This document shows positions 9,001 to 17,601 of a DNA stretch of 64,000 bases, piece after piece. The notes beneath the pieces are model-generated. The model was not told the DNA's origin, made no database searches, and worked only from the letters and a program-made list of their open reading frames with translations. Made by a program: the position numbers and the translations under genes. Numbering within the stretch: the first letter of the stretch is position 1; each line of letters opens with the position of its first letter. This stretch comes from G965207335 sp965222825 (GTDB lineage: Bacteria; Pseudomonadota; Gammaproteobacteria; PS1; Pseudothioglobaceae), in NCBI GenBank assembly GCA_965222825.1, contig OZ244964.1:744001-808000 (forward strand), given 5' to 3'.

Positions 9001-12000
9001 CACTACACTAGTTAGAGCACCGTGGGTTACTACTATAGTGCGAGTAGCAATAGCAACACCATTTATATAAACAACTATAGTCTCTGTGCCCACTAAGCCT
9101 GGGGTATATGTTATGGTTGCTACACCTGTTAGGGTATTAGAAGCAATGGCAATACTAGCGTTACCTAAACTTGGAGCACTGGTTGTAATACTACCACCAA
9201 CATTATTACTGTTTCTATCTTTTAATTGCACAAAAAACTCAGTATTATTATCAGCATTTTCAGACATTGGGGTATCGTTGCCACTAACTGTTGATGTAAC
9301 TGCCGATGGAGCATCTGCTGTAATGCTAATTTGCTCACTTGTGGCACTATTAGATTTTGTAGCAGATAGTGTTGTGCCTGCATAATCTATGCCATCTGTA
9401 ACTGATATAGTTGTGGTATCGCCTTCGCTTGAGTTTGTAGTATTAATAATGCCGTCGCTATTACCAACAGTTATATTTGCATTAGTTGAACTAAATATAT
9501 AAGACTCATCACCACCTATGGCACTTGCTGTGCCAGTATCGCCCCTGACAATATTATTACTACTTAGACTAATAGCAACTGGATTATAGGTGGTAATAGT
9601 TAGGGTTGAGGCAATATTTGTTTCTTGGTTAGTAGCAACTACCTTATTTATAGTCATTGTTGCACCTGTTTCTGTTCTTGCACTATAAATACTTTGAGTG
9701 CCTGTTGTAACAGAAAAGGTGCCAGTGCCTGCTAATGACCAAGTGGTTGTATTAGAGGCATTGGTTGGACTTAATAAAATGCTATCCCCGGATATCATAT
9801 TGATAGCTTGGGTGGTAAAACCAAAGACTTGGACATTTAAAATAGCACTAGCAACAACATTAACAGTAGAGGTAGGGCTAGTAACAGTAGCAGTAATGGT
9901 AACGCTACCGCTATTAGTGCTACTTGAGGTAATATCAGTAGTAGCAATACCATTTATAATAGATAAACTATTTGCTATGGCAATACTGGTGTTGCCTTGA
10001 ATATTACCTACGGCTAAACTAACGTTACCACTTGGAATAAAATTATTATGCACATCGGTTATAGTGGCATATAGGGTAACTGGGTTAGTATTAGAGATAA
10101 CTGTATTGGCACTAAGAGCTAGGACAATAGTATTTGGGTGGCTTTCATCAAAACTAATTGTTCTTGTGGCTTCAATAAGGGCTCCATCAACATAAACGTC
10201 AACACTAACATTTTCTGCTATGGTATGAGAGACACTTAAAGTATAAACACCAGTTGATACATTAGCTAAGGATGCTACTGGTGTGCCATTTGCACTAACT
10301 AGATTAAAAGTAATAGTTCCTTGTGCTGTCTTAACCCCAGAAACACCGCCTCTAATTGTAATAGTCAAAACAGCATCTGTGCCTGCTATTGCATCTGTAT
10401 TACCAAGCGTTACACTAGATTGGGTAGCATCAGCAGCTGGTGTATTAATTGTAATACTAATTGCAACTGTATCAGTATTATTATTACTATCGGTTAGGGT
10501 AATAGTAGCATAAGCAGTGCCAAAAGTTGTAGAAGCTGGGGCATAATTAACATTAGTAGTGCCTGTTGCCCCAGTTGGCTGGGTGTCAAAAGTAATTGCA
10601 CCACCAGCATTGCTATCACTTACCTCAGCAGTCCAAGTTATAGTGTCTCCATCTAAGTCAAAACCAGATAGAGTTGCTATTTGTGTTGAATTATCGCCTT
10701 GGGTTAGGCTGGTGCCTGCTAGGTTGGCTGTTTCGGTAAAGCCATTAGGAAATTCGTATATTCCATGTCTAGTGCCAAAACCAGTATTATTTTGTCTTAA
10801 TACAAAACGATCCATTACACCAGCAATATCGTCATCAGTAAATTGACTACTTGGTTGGATGTTGCTACCATCATTATTCCAAGAGCGATCATACATACCC
10901 GGTAATAAATCATAAACACCATTGCCTGTTACTTGTGCATATAGTTGGGTGCTACTATTTGTAACTTGCAATATATTAAAAGGAAAACTATTAGCAGCTT
11001 TATTAGTTAGATAACCAAACCACCTACCACCTGTAGAGAGAACATTATCTTCAAAAAAGGTATTTTCTTCAGCACTGTTTTCAATAAATAAATGCCCATT
11101 TAATTCATCAGCAACTGGGGTAAATACACTACGGGCACTACCTACATTACTACCTCCAGCTGCACTATTTGCATAAATGTTACCACCAAAAACACTAATA
11201 TTAAGTAAACGACTATCAAACTCATCAGTAATAACAGGGTCATTATTTGCCTCGCTTATATTAACGGTAATTGTTTTAATTACTGAGTTATTATTACTAT
11301 CGGTTAGGGTTATAGTAATAGCACCTGTGCCAATAGTGTCTGGGATGATAGTAAAGTATAGATAGGCATCACTACTGCTTAATTGTTGAGAAGTAATTAT
11401 ACTATCAGTTGCAAATGATGCAACAGGCGCTGGATTACTGGTAAATAATGCACTGTCAAAATCAATGCCAAAAGTATTAATTTCATTATCAACATCGCTT
11501 AGGGTAATAGTTACTAATCTTCTTATAGTATCAGGGGTATTTTCTGTTAGGGTAATATTTGTTTCACCTAATGTAAGCACTGGAAGGCTATTAAAATTAA
11601 TGGTGCGAACAAATACCACACTATCTATGGTTGCGGTTACAGTAATATTGCCACCAACTGTGCTTGATACACTAAGAACATACACACCTGAGCCCGGTGG
11701 GACTTCTGTTATAGCACCTGTTGTAGCAGAGCTACTTAACTCAATAGTTGGGATGGTGCTAACAGGGTTACCAAATTGGTCTTTAACAGTTATTGTTACA
11801 CCAACTTCGCTACCAACAGGAACAGTTGCTCCATTATTGCTTAGGGTAATACTAGAAGGATCGCTACCATTAGCGATGCTTGGTGCGCCTGATGATACAG
11901 TAATATTAGTTGGGCCTGCGCCACCAGTAATAAGGGTGCTATTAGCAAAAAAACCAACTGCATCAGTGCCTGTGCCCAATGCATTTACTGCATAAGTTGC

Positions 12001-13560
12001 ATTAACAACTGCCGCTGGATTAGTGCCAAATGTAATATTGCCAAAAGTGCTAGTAACGGCTGAGGTAATAGCACTTGGGGTAGTTAAGTTATTACCGTAT
12101 TGGTCTTTTAAGGTAATAGTAAAGGTTACTTGCTCATCAGCAGTGACACTTAGCGGTGTGCCAACATCTACAACAGAGATAGCAGCATTAAAGACATCAG
12201 AATTAACGGTAATGGCAGGTAAATTAAATGTTGTGCCATTTAGAGTGGCTATTAGAGTATTTTCGCCACTACCAGTTGTTGTTTGTGTAGCAGTGTAGGT
12301 AATGATAGCATTTGTGCTGGCAATGGCTGCAATGGCTAGGGTAGATACACCAGCACGATTACCACTTGCTGAGCTACTACTAATAGTTATAGGGTTGCCG
12401 AATTGGTCTTGAGCGGTAATGGTAAAGGTTGCATAACCACCAGCGTTAATGGTTTGGGCAGTATTAGGGTCAATGGGAGAATTAGCCACATTAAGTGTAT
12501 CTGCATTGACGGTAATGGTTTGGGTGGTGCCTATTTGTCCTGTATCAACATACACGCCTATTTCATCACTTGTAACCGTTGTCGTTGTGGTGTAGGTAAT
12601 GGTATAGGTAGCACCATTGTTACTAATAGTATAACTACCGCTGTCAAAACCAACTAGGCGTAAACTATTTTGGTCTGCTTCATCACCATTTTGGTCTCTT
12701 AGGTCAATGACAAAATCTATGCTAGTGCCAGCAGTTGTTGTGGTTGCATTGCTAGCAAATGGGGTTAGAGAACTGTTTGCTGGGACTGGGGCGAGTAGAG
12801 GACCTTGGATGGTTAGAAGAGTTCCTGTTACGCCTACACCTATACTATTATTATTTGTTGAAACTCCTATTACATCAAAGTTAAGTTTTGTTACGCTTTT
12901 ATCAGCATCAGATCGCCATGTAAAACTAGCAATATAAATAACAAATGTTCTGGATGCTATATTTGCATTACACACACTAGCATCTGGTGTCGGTTCGGTT
13001 TGAAAATATCCCATATTATCAAAACTGCCACCAAAAGCCCCACCACTAGAATCAAAACCACCAGTAGGGTCAATCTGAGTAGTAAAATTAGTATCAGTAT
13101 ACCAAAAATAATAGTCACTTCCAAAAATAGCTTGAATAGTTGAATCATCCCTAAACGCTGTTGGACCTTCAGCATTACAAAGATCACCGCTAGCACTAGC
13201 GACTGATTTAAACACTGCCCTATCAGTATCAGCATCTCCTTCATCGCCATTTAAACTTGGACTATTCTCAGAAAGATTAGAGCCAGGAACACTAGTAAAA
13301 AAATTATATTCTTTAGTAAAACCATTAAATGTTAAAACACTACTATCGTAATACATAGCACTATTAAATGTATTGACAGGATTTGTTGAAGTAGAACCTA
13401 TGGTACCAATAACCTGATGGATGGTGCTAATTTCAAATGACCCTCCTGAACGAAAATCTAAGGTGCCACTTGGTGTAGATATAATAGTCTGTGTATATGA
13501 AAAAACCAAAGACGGAAAAAATAATATTAATCCTATATATAACAATTTTTTAATACTCAC
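6004..13560 (-). CDS. Giant secreted Ig-like repeat protein with cohesin-like N-terminus and GGGGC-type C-terminal sorting tail
   Basis: 2518 residues with a signal peptide (1-21, ending LVFS). Residues about 22-250 resemble a cohesin-type beta domain (YYDSSVLTFNGF, RTFVIYIASFTWRSDADKS) and align by eye with the upstream paralogue. A long series of invasin/Big_1-like domains follows, marked by KDQFGNPV-type motifs near residues 387, 487 and 595. A distinct block lies at about 780-940, a He_PIG-like putative Ig domain at about 1705-1790, a discoidin (F5/8 C)-like domain at about 1790-1930 and a carboxypeptidase-regulatory-like fold near 2107-2187. The tail is GGGGC (Cys2481), FDP, a hydrophobic helix and RRR, as in JDVT/MYXO-CTERM sorting signals. 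The start is GTG, chosen because AAGGAGAT lies just upstream. The final TDKACSTL seems to come from a repeat insertion. Probably a surface adhesin or scaffold; the ligand is unknown. Confidence 0.85.
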   Translation of the reverse strand: MSIKKLLYIGLILFFPSLVFSYTQTIISTPSGTLDFRSGGSFEISTIHQVIGTIGSTSTNPVNTFNSAMYYDSSVLTFNGFTKEYNFFTSVPGSNLSENSPSLNGDEGDADTDRAVFKSVASASGDLCNAEGPTAFRDDSTIQAIFGSDYYFWYTDTNFTTQIDPTGGFDSSGGAFGGSFDNMGYFQTEPTPDASVCNANIASRTFVIYIASFTWRSDADKSVTKLNFDVIGVSTNNNSIGVGVTGTLLTIQGPLLAPVPANSSLTPFASNATTTTAGTSIDFVIDLRDQNGDEADQNSLRLVGFDSGSYTISNNGATYTITYTTTTTVTSDEIGVYVDTGQIGTTQTITVNADTLNVANSPIDPNTAQTINAGGYATFTITAQDQFGNPITISSSSASGNRAGVSTLAIAAIASTNAIITYTATQTTTGSGENTLIATLNGTTFNLPAITVNSDVFNAAISVVDVGTPLSVTADEQVTFTITLKDQYGNNLTTPSAITSAVTSTFGNITFGTNPAAVVNATYAVNALGTGTDAVGFFANSTLITGGAGPTNITVSSGAPSIANGSDPSSITLSNNGATVPVGSEVGVTITVKDQFGNPVSTIPTIELSSSATTGAITEVPPGSGVYVLSVSSTVGGNITVTATIDSVVFVRTINFNSLPVLTLGETNITLTENTPDTIRRLVTITLSDVDNEINTFGIDFDSALFTSNPAPVASFATDSIITSQQLSSSDAYLYFTIIPDTIGTGAITITLTDSNNNSVIKTITVNISEANNDPVITDEFDSRLLNISVFGGNIYANSAAGGSNVGSARSVFTPVADELNGHLFIENSAEENTFFEDNVLSTGGRWFGYLTNKAANSFPFNILQVTNSSTQLYAQVTGNGVYDLLPGMYDRSWNNDGSNIQPSSQFTDDDIAGVMDRFVLRQNNTGFGTRHGIYEFPNGFTETANLAGTSLTQGDNSTQIATLSGFDLDGDTITWTAEVSDSNAGGAITFDTQPTGATGTTNVNYAPASTTFGTAYATITLTDSNNNTDTVAISITINTPAADATQSSVTLGNTDAIAGTDAVLTITIRGGVSGVKTAQGTITFNLVSANGTPVASLANVSTGVYTLSVSHTIAENVSVDVYVDGALIEATRTISFDESHPNTIVLALSANTVISNTNPVTLYATITDVHNNFIPSGNVSLAVGNIQGNTSIAIANSLSIINGIATTDITSSSTNSGSVTITATVTSPTSTVNVVASAILNVQVFGFTTQAINMISGDSILLSPTNASNTTTWSLAGTGTFSVTTGTQSIYSARTETGATMTINKVVATNQETNIASTLTITTYNPVAISLSSNNIVRGDTGTASAIGGDESYIFSSTNANITVGNSDGIINTTNSSEGDTTTISVTDGIDYAGTTLSATKSNSATSEQISITADAPSAVTSTVSGNDTPMSENADNNTEFFVQLKDRNSNNVGGSITTSAPSLGNASIAIASNTLTGVATITYTPGLVGTETIVVYINGVAIATRTIVVTHGALTSVVLSPANSVVLVLQATDATLTATLRDQRTNLVTTSGNINFSTNGTGTTLTIKSSDTTTSNGLATLVVTSSPTVEGEVIITAVATVSGVSLSDSTTITAQAFGFSSIDDLLLIIGGSATTALTVNGGGANVEIAVISGAGSLSTTTGTSTIYSTTVAGTALITATDTIGGNLVSNSVVITTILISAPSIADINKKSYVVGSSISPLTFANIASYPATPTACTVSPALPAGLSIAISDDDCAITGTPSVMSAVANYTIVASNASGSDSANVTISAIVIDTTIDYALLSQGASGIVNSISTNSCQGSTADVSRLLNGDNGNLCYGGTNNFSERVFTIDLGQDRMISAVQTIANGNPNVSVELKDNAGNTIESKTTSGVTVTTIDNSTSGVRTLVFRVTHSGVNYQLYEFIARPAVQPITVSNIDGSSIAVNNTVDSGQSLSFVVTGGAVNNTVTADKGIFSQTLGEVDGVYTFTAPTTGAFAGTYTISITAVGGVSVDYYVTVPPILSIISNQGNTNLLGTTGAATATISGLSISAGDTVFTASFASLTIGIVNAPIGATTQTVSISSEVNEAVDFTLYAKAADNATVTTTGRVLESITYNGTVNSDNSVSALSGAVVNIVNYSATQTSDTNGEFSFIIAKLANNILHKFNIRADGHVQQQEFQPSSTTFAITLVEITNPATITIAVTPATALLSAIDSSGNNSYNFIGNSLQVNTTASGATYTVYAQADGYFNSSVDVFVDTNTNNVNQSITLTPLPAQANSVVTTTLGDEVGGIQQVASNTFGLDDGFELVFNTRAQDINTRVLQDKVVEQIDLKLPPQALDFNSASVIEASITKVEVSVIPINTSNTITNESELTVGISYQVDIITTTDDGATMLIDTLNKPLVITIGYDTGIASAGQLVANYVIFHKTNEGVARPNITITADNIDEERGLITFKVTELSIFSIGSLAAAGTIFTSSSGGGGCSLVKNSNYAFDPMLILLILLSVAYLYRRRTDKACSTL

Positions 13561-13575
13561 TTTTATCTCCTTAAT

Positions 13576-15132
13576 CTATAATTCTAATGCTGAAACAATT
13601 CTACTTATAACATTATCTCTTTCGGTACTATCAGCTATATTAGTACCATTAAATAAACCTGCTGCAACATCCCTTACATTGTTGTTTTGATATCTATAAA
13701 CAAGTAAAGTATCTTCACTGTCTATATTACTATTACCATTAACATTTAACATTTGGCTACCAATAACTTCTACAATTCTATTTATAACATTATTTCTTTC
13801 AGTGCTATCAGTTATATTAGTGCCGTTAAATAAACCTGCTGCAACATCCCTTACATTGTTGTTTTGATATCTATAAACAAGTAAAGTATCTTCACTGTCT
13901 ATATTACTATTACCATTAACATCCAAACTAAACCCACTATTAACCTCAATCTCTATACTATTTGAGTCAATACCAGAAAAAGATGCCATAATAGTAGCTG
14001 TGCCTAACATAGTATCACTAGCTGATATAGTAATAACAGCAATACCATTTAAGGTGTTGGCTGTTATGGTATCAGTTGCTGTATCAAGTGGTAATATTGT
14101 AGCACTAGAACTAGTAAACACAATACCATCACTATTACTACTTGTTATAGTATTATCAAATTCATCTCTTAAAGTGGCTGTAACAGTAATAGTTTCGGTG
14201 CTACCAACAACAACGGTATCAGGCATAGCACTTAGGTCAATATTATCAAATGCAGCAGGGCTTATGAAAATTGTTTGTGTGCTACCTATCAGTCCAACAC
14301 CATCTAAGTAAATAGCAATAGTATTACTGCCTGCTGTTGTTGGGGTGTAGTCAATAGCAAGTGTGCCTTGTGGGCTAATGGTATAAGATACATCAACTAG
14401 TGATGCTGAGCCTGCAAATGTTAGGTCTGCTAGGTTTGCTGGGCTACCATTATTTGTTAGGGCAATATCAAAACTTACGGTATCGCCTGCTGTGGTAGTA
14501 GCTACTAGGTTAGTTAGTATGCTAGCACTGCTTGCTTGTGCCTGACCTTGAATTTCTAGTTTGGGGGAGACAAATGCAAAACCATTAGTAATAGCAGTAG
14601 TAGCAAAGTTTATATAAGTTATGCTTTTAGATGCATCTGCTTTCCATCTAAACTGTGCTGTGTAAAGCCTTTGGTTTTGAGGGACTCCCCAGCCTGTATC
14701 TGATGCCCAAATAGTTGTGATTTGTTTGTTAGTATCACTATCATTATCAGTATTATTAATAGTGCTACTAGGGATTATAGTAGTAGTTGGTGGGTCATTT
14801 GCTAGCGTTGGTGATATTTGGGTATTGCCTTGATAGTCAAGGTCATACACCTTAGTAGCACCGTTAAAAGAAGTGCCTGTGTATTCTAGCACCGTATCAT
14901 CAAAAAATAGTCTTAAGCCTAGTGCACGCACAGTATTAGATGAAGCAGAAAGACTAGTATTTGAGGCGTAGGTGTGTAAAACATCAAAGGTAAATGTATC
15001 ACCACTTGCTATATTAGTAATTATGGTGCTAGGGTTACTAACATCATTAATTATTATAGTTTGCGTTCTTGCCCAGTTTGTTTGAGTTAGCATAAAAATA
15101 GATATTACACAAAATACTTTTAAAAACTTCAT
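13576..15132 (-). CDS. Secreted protein with cohesin-like domain, Ig-like domains and two tandem dockerin-like repeats
   Basis: 518 residues, with a signal peptide ending near TNWA. Residues about 20-200 resemble a cohesin-like fold (LFFDDTVLEYTG, RLYTAQFRWKADASKS) and match the N-terminus of the giant downstream protein. Residues about 205-395 are Ig-like (invasin/Big-type). Residues about 400-518 contain two copies of a 59-residue unit with an EF-hand-type calcium loop (DVNGNSNIDSED), then LLVYRYQNNNVRD and a closing helix. This is the dockerin-like module found in many marine gammaproteobacterial exoproteins. It has no sorting tail, unlike its neighbour. It is first in the operon; its stop is 15 bases before the giant gene's GTG. 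Calcium-dependent docking onto the partner's cohesin-like domain is a hypothesis from architecture only. Confidence 0.82.
   Translation of the reverse strand: MKFLKVFCVISIFMLTQTNWARTQTIIINDVSNPSTIITNIASGDTFTFDVLHTYASNTSLSASSNTVRALGLRLFFDDTVLEYTGTSFNGATKVYDLDYQGNTQISPTLANDPPTTTIIPSSTINNTDNDSDTNKQITTIWASDTGWGVPQNQRLYTAQFRWKADASKSITYINFATTAITNGFAFVSPKLEIQGQAQASSASILTNLVATTTAGDTVSFDIALTNNGSPANLADLTFAGSASLVDVSYTISPQGTLAIDYTPTTAGSNTIAIYLDGVGLIGSTQTIFISPAAFDNIDLSAMPDTVVVGSTETITVTATLRDEFDNTITSSNSDGIVFTSSSATILPLDTATDTITANTLNGIAVITISASDTMLGTATIMASFSGIDSNSIEIEVNSGFSLDVNGNSNIDSEDTLLVYRYQNNNVRDVAAGLFNGTNITDSTERNNVINRIVEVIGSQMLNVNGNSNIDSEDTLLVYRYQNNNVRDVAAGLFNGTNIADSTERDNVISRIVSALEL
13595..13923 (-). repeat. 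Tandem 177-bp repeat encoding the two dockerin-like units
   Basis: Copies at 13595-13746 and 13772-13923 have a 177-base period (59 codons). From 13649 to 13745 the two copies are identical base for base, including third codon positions, which points to a recent duplication or gene conversion. Confidence 0.9.
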
Positions 15133-15582
15133 TACTTAATTAGTTTAAATTACACAAACATCATTCACTTACTTACTATTTAACAAATATTACCAGATTT
15201 TGTCTATTATATAGTAAATTTAATAATTATTTGTAAAATATTTTAATTTATTATACTAAGAAAATATTATAAATGTTATGTTTATAATTTATTTTTTAAA
15301 AGTATAAACCATTACACTAGAAAAAGTAATTATAAAAAGATACTTTAATGTTGTGTTAAAACAACTTTTTATTAAAAAATATCTTGCTTTTTTAAAAATA
15401 CAAGGTTATACATAGTGCTTAGGGAGTCTCTGATTAACCTTAATAAAACTAATATAACTATGTTAGTCTTCTTACTCTTAAGAATAACTAGCAGTTGTAA
15501 AGTCTGCCTTGTTATATTAGTTTTGGCGTTGTCATAAATTCTTAGGGTTGTTCAGAGGCTCCTTAGGTTATAATATAAAATT
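15133..15582. other. 450-base AT-rich intergenic region between divergent secreted-protein operon and dnaB
   Basis: No plausible gene is seen. The right third is occupied by an inverted-repeat element at 15421-15563. The rest is low-complexity AT-rich sequence that must hold the promoter of the secreted-protein operon (leftward) and of dnaB (rightward). I could not pick a convincing promoter from so AT-rich a background. Confidence 0.6.
15421..15563. repeat. MITE-like element of the family B repeat with nested inverted repeats
   Basis: The outer ends AGGGAGTCTCTGATTAACC (15421-15439) and GGTTGTTCAGAGGCTCCT (15546-15563) are imperfect inverted repeats. Inside, AAAACTAATATAAC (15445-15458) and GTTATATTAGTTTT (15511-15524) are perfect inverted repeats. 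The ends recur at 17400, 22400, 43670-43760, 47274-47370 and 48915. No coding capacity is seen. Confidence 0.75.
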
Positions 15583-17088
15583 ATGAATAAAGAGCATACA
15601 CCTCCCTACTCACTAGAATCAGAACAATCACTATTAGGTGGTTTGATGTTAGAAAACAAGGTTTGGGATAATGTTGCTGATATATTATCACAAGATGATT
15701 TTTATCGTAGTGAGCATAAACTAATATTTAGTGCTATTAGTGATTTAATAGAGCACAATAAACCAGCTGATATTTTAACAGTGCGTGAATACTTAGCTAA
15801 TAATTCTCAAATTGCTAATGCTGGTAGTTTTGAATATTTAGCAGAAATTAGCACGAATACCCCTAGTATTGCTAATATTAAAGCCTATGCTGACCAAGTG
15901 CGTGAAATGTCGATTAAAAGGGCTTTATTAGATAGTGCTAGAGCAATTGCTGATAAAGTTTATAAACAAGATGGCTCACATTATAATGATATTTTAGACT
16001 TTGCCGAAAAAGAAATTTTTAACATAACAGAAAATTTGGTTAATAATCAAGAACATTCTGTTTATATTAAAGATGGAGTAAAAGAAGTAATATATAAAAT
16101 ACAAAAAATTCAAGAAGATGGTTTATCTGCTATAAAAACCGGTTTTAGTGGTATAGATAAAATAACATCAGGCTTACACGAGGGAGATTTAATAATAATT
16201 GCTGGACGCCCTAGTATGGGTAAAACCGCACTTGCTATGAATATTGTTGAAAATATTGCTATTCATGCTAGTGATAAAAAACCTGTGGCAATATTTAGTT
16301 TAGAAATGTCTTATGAGCAAATTATTATGCGTATGATTTCCTCTTATGGCAAGATTGATGCTCAAAAAATAAAAACTGGTAGTTTGTCAGAAGATGACTG
16401 GGGCAAAATAACTATGGCAACAAATAGTTTTGATGGTAGTGATATTATTATTGATGAAACACCATCAATAACACCCCTACAAATAAGGGCTAGGTGTCGT
16501 CGTATTAAACGCCAATATAAAGATTTAGCTCTAATTGTGATTGATTATTTACAACTTATGGGTGTTAATGGCAGTGTTGAAAACCGTGTGCAAGAAATAT
16601 CACAAATATCAAGAGCACTAAAATCGCTAGCCCGTGAATTAAGAGTGCCTATTATTGCTCTATCGCAACTAAACCGTGGTGTTGAGTCGAGGGCAAAAAC
16701 TGGCAAGGGTCGAATGCCTCAAATGTCAGACCTAAGAGATTCAGGGGCAATAGAGCAAGATGCAGATGTTGTTGTTTTTATTTATCGTGATGAGGTATAT
16801 CACGATAGCGAATACCAAAGCAATGAAGAACTAGGTAAAGCTGATATTAAAATAGCCAAACACCGCAACGGACCTATTGGCACAGTTAAACTTGGCTTTC
16901 AAAAAAAATATGCTAGATTTATCAATTTAGCCAATAGTGGGGATTTATCAGTGCAACCTAGTAGTTATGAAACAGATATAACTGATGAGCATAATACATA
17001 TAATTTTGATGATGATTATTCTGGATTGGAAAATGTTATTGACAATAATACTCTAAAAGAAGATGATGATTTTGACCCTAATTTGTAA
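15583..17088 (+). CDS. dnaB: Replicative DNA helicase DnaB
   Basis: Hexameric 5'-3' helicase that drives the replication fork and recruits primase. 501 residues against about 471 in E. coli. The N-terminal domain begins PPYSLESEQSLLGGLMLE. The RecA-like domain has Walker A GRPSMGKTA (around residue 208), Walker B as LIVIDYLQLM, the arginine-finger region and DLRDSGAIEQDADVV. The C-terminus extends about 30 acidic residues (DDDYSGLENVIDNNTLKEDDD) beyond the usual end. It is followed by alr, a neighbour often seen next to dnaB in gammaproteobacteria. Confidence 0.97.
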   Translation: MNKEHTPPYSLESEQSLLGGLMLENKVWDNVADILSQDDFYRSEHKLIFSAISDLIEHNKPADILTVREYLANNSQIANAGSFEYLAEISTNTPSIANIKAYADQVREMSIKRALLDSARAIADKVYKQDGSHYNDILDFAEKEIFNITENLVNNQEHSVYIKDGVKEVIYKIQKIQEDGLSAIKTGFSGIDKITSGLHEGDLIIIAGRPSMGKTALAMNIVENIAIHASDKKPVAIFSLEMSYEQIIMRMISSYGKIDAQKIKTGSLSEDDWGKITMATNSFDGSDIIIDETPSITPLQIRARCRRIKRQYKDLALIVIDYLQLMGVNGSVENRVQEISQISRALKSLARELRVPIIALSQLNRGVESRAKTGKGRMPQMSDLRDSGAIEQDADVVVFIYRDEVYHDSEYQSNEELGKADIKIAKHRNGPIGTVKLGFQKKYARFINLANSGDLSVQPSSYETDITDEHNTYNFDDDYSGLENVIDNNTLKEDDDFDPNL

Positions 17089-17156
17089 TAGGCAGGGACA
17101 AAAGATAGAGGACAGATAAAATAAACAACAAGTAAAAATATGTTATAATTGTCGTT

Positions 17157-17405
17157 ATGGATACTTTAAGCATTGCTAAAAAGTTATTAGCAACAGGTTT
17201 AAAACAAGAGCAAGCTGAGGTAATTGCAACAACTATTACCGAAGTTGTTGATAAGCGTAACGCTGAATTGCTTACTGAGGCAAATTTAAAAACTGAGGTT
17301 AAAGCCTTAGAATTAAGATTAGAAAAACGCTTTGTGAGATTAGAATTTTTTATAGCAATTATGCTGGCTATTTTAGTTATTCCTGTTTTAAAAGATTTAT
17401 TATAG
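17157..17405 (+). CDS. Small coiled-coil membrane-anchored protein (DUF1640/CCDC90-like)
   Basis: 82 residues. The first 30 (IAKKLLATGLKQEQAEVIATTI) match the pattern of bacterial DUF1640-like proteins. A heptad-rich coiled coil (KTEVKALELRLEKRF) and one C-terminal membrane helix (FFIAIMLAILVIPVLKDLL) follow. The function is unknown in this family. The TAG stop lies within TTATAGAGCCTCTGA, the same 15-mer found at the family B palindrome near 22420, so the stop is provided by a repeat end. Confidence 0.7.
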   Translation: MDTLSIAKKLLATGLKQEQAEVIATTITEVVDKRNAELLTEANLKTEVKALELRLEKRFVRLEFFIAIMLAILVIPVLKDLL

Positions 17406-17430
17406 AGCCTCTGATAAGCGTTTAGAGTAT

Positions 17431-17517
17431 ATGATTGGTTTGGTTATTCTTGTAGGTGGTGCTGGTTTTGGGTATATGGTATCATTATTAAACACTATTA
17501 TTACTAAATTGGGATAA
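17431..17517 (+). CDS. Possible 28-residue hydrophobic peptide
   Basis: ATG at 17431 opens a frame for a glycine-rich hydrophobic stretch (MIGLVILVGGAGFGYMVSLL) ending in TAA at 17515-17517. It could be a small membrane peptide, or a fragment separated from the preceding gene by the repeat-derived stop. There is no clear ribosome-binding site and it resembles nothing I recognise. Confidence 0.25.
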   Translation: MIGLVILVGGAGFGYMVSLLNTIITKLG

Positions 17518-17601
17518 ATACAAAATATATCCACAGATACAAGTGCTAAAACCACAACAAACTGTATTGATTTTTTACTCAAAAAATAGACCTCAATTAA
17601 T

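Noticed and set aside
6482..13250. Many long open frames on the opposite strand of the giant surface-protein gene (for example 11465-11995 and 10559-10846)
   Set aside because: They are antisense to a continuous 2518-codon frame with signal peptide and recognisable domains. Thr/Ser/Val/Ala-rich coding sequence leaves few stops on the other strand; none of the products resembles a protein.
13595..13923. CRISPR or intergenic tandem repeat
   Set aside because: The 177-base period is a multiple of three and the repeat is in frame inside a protein.
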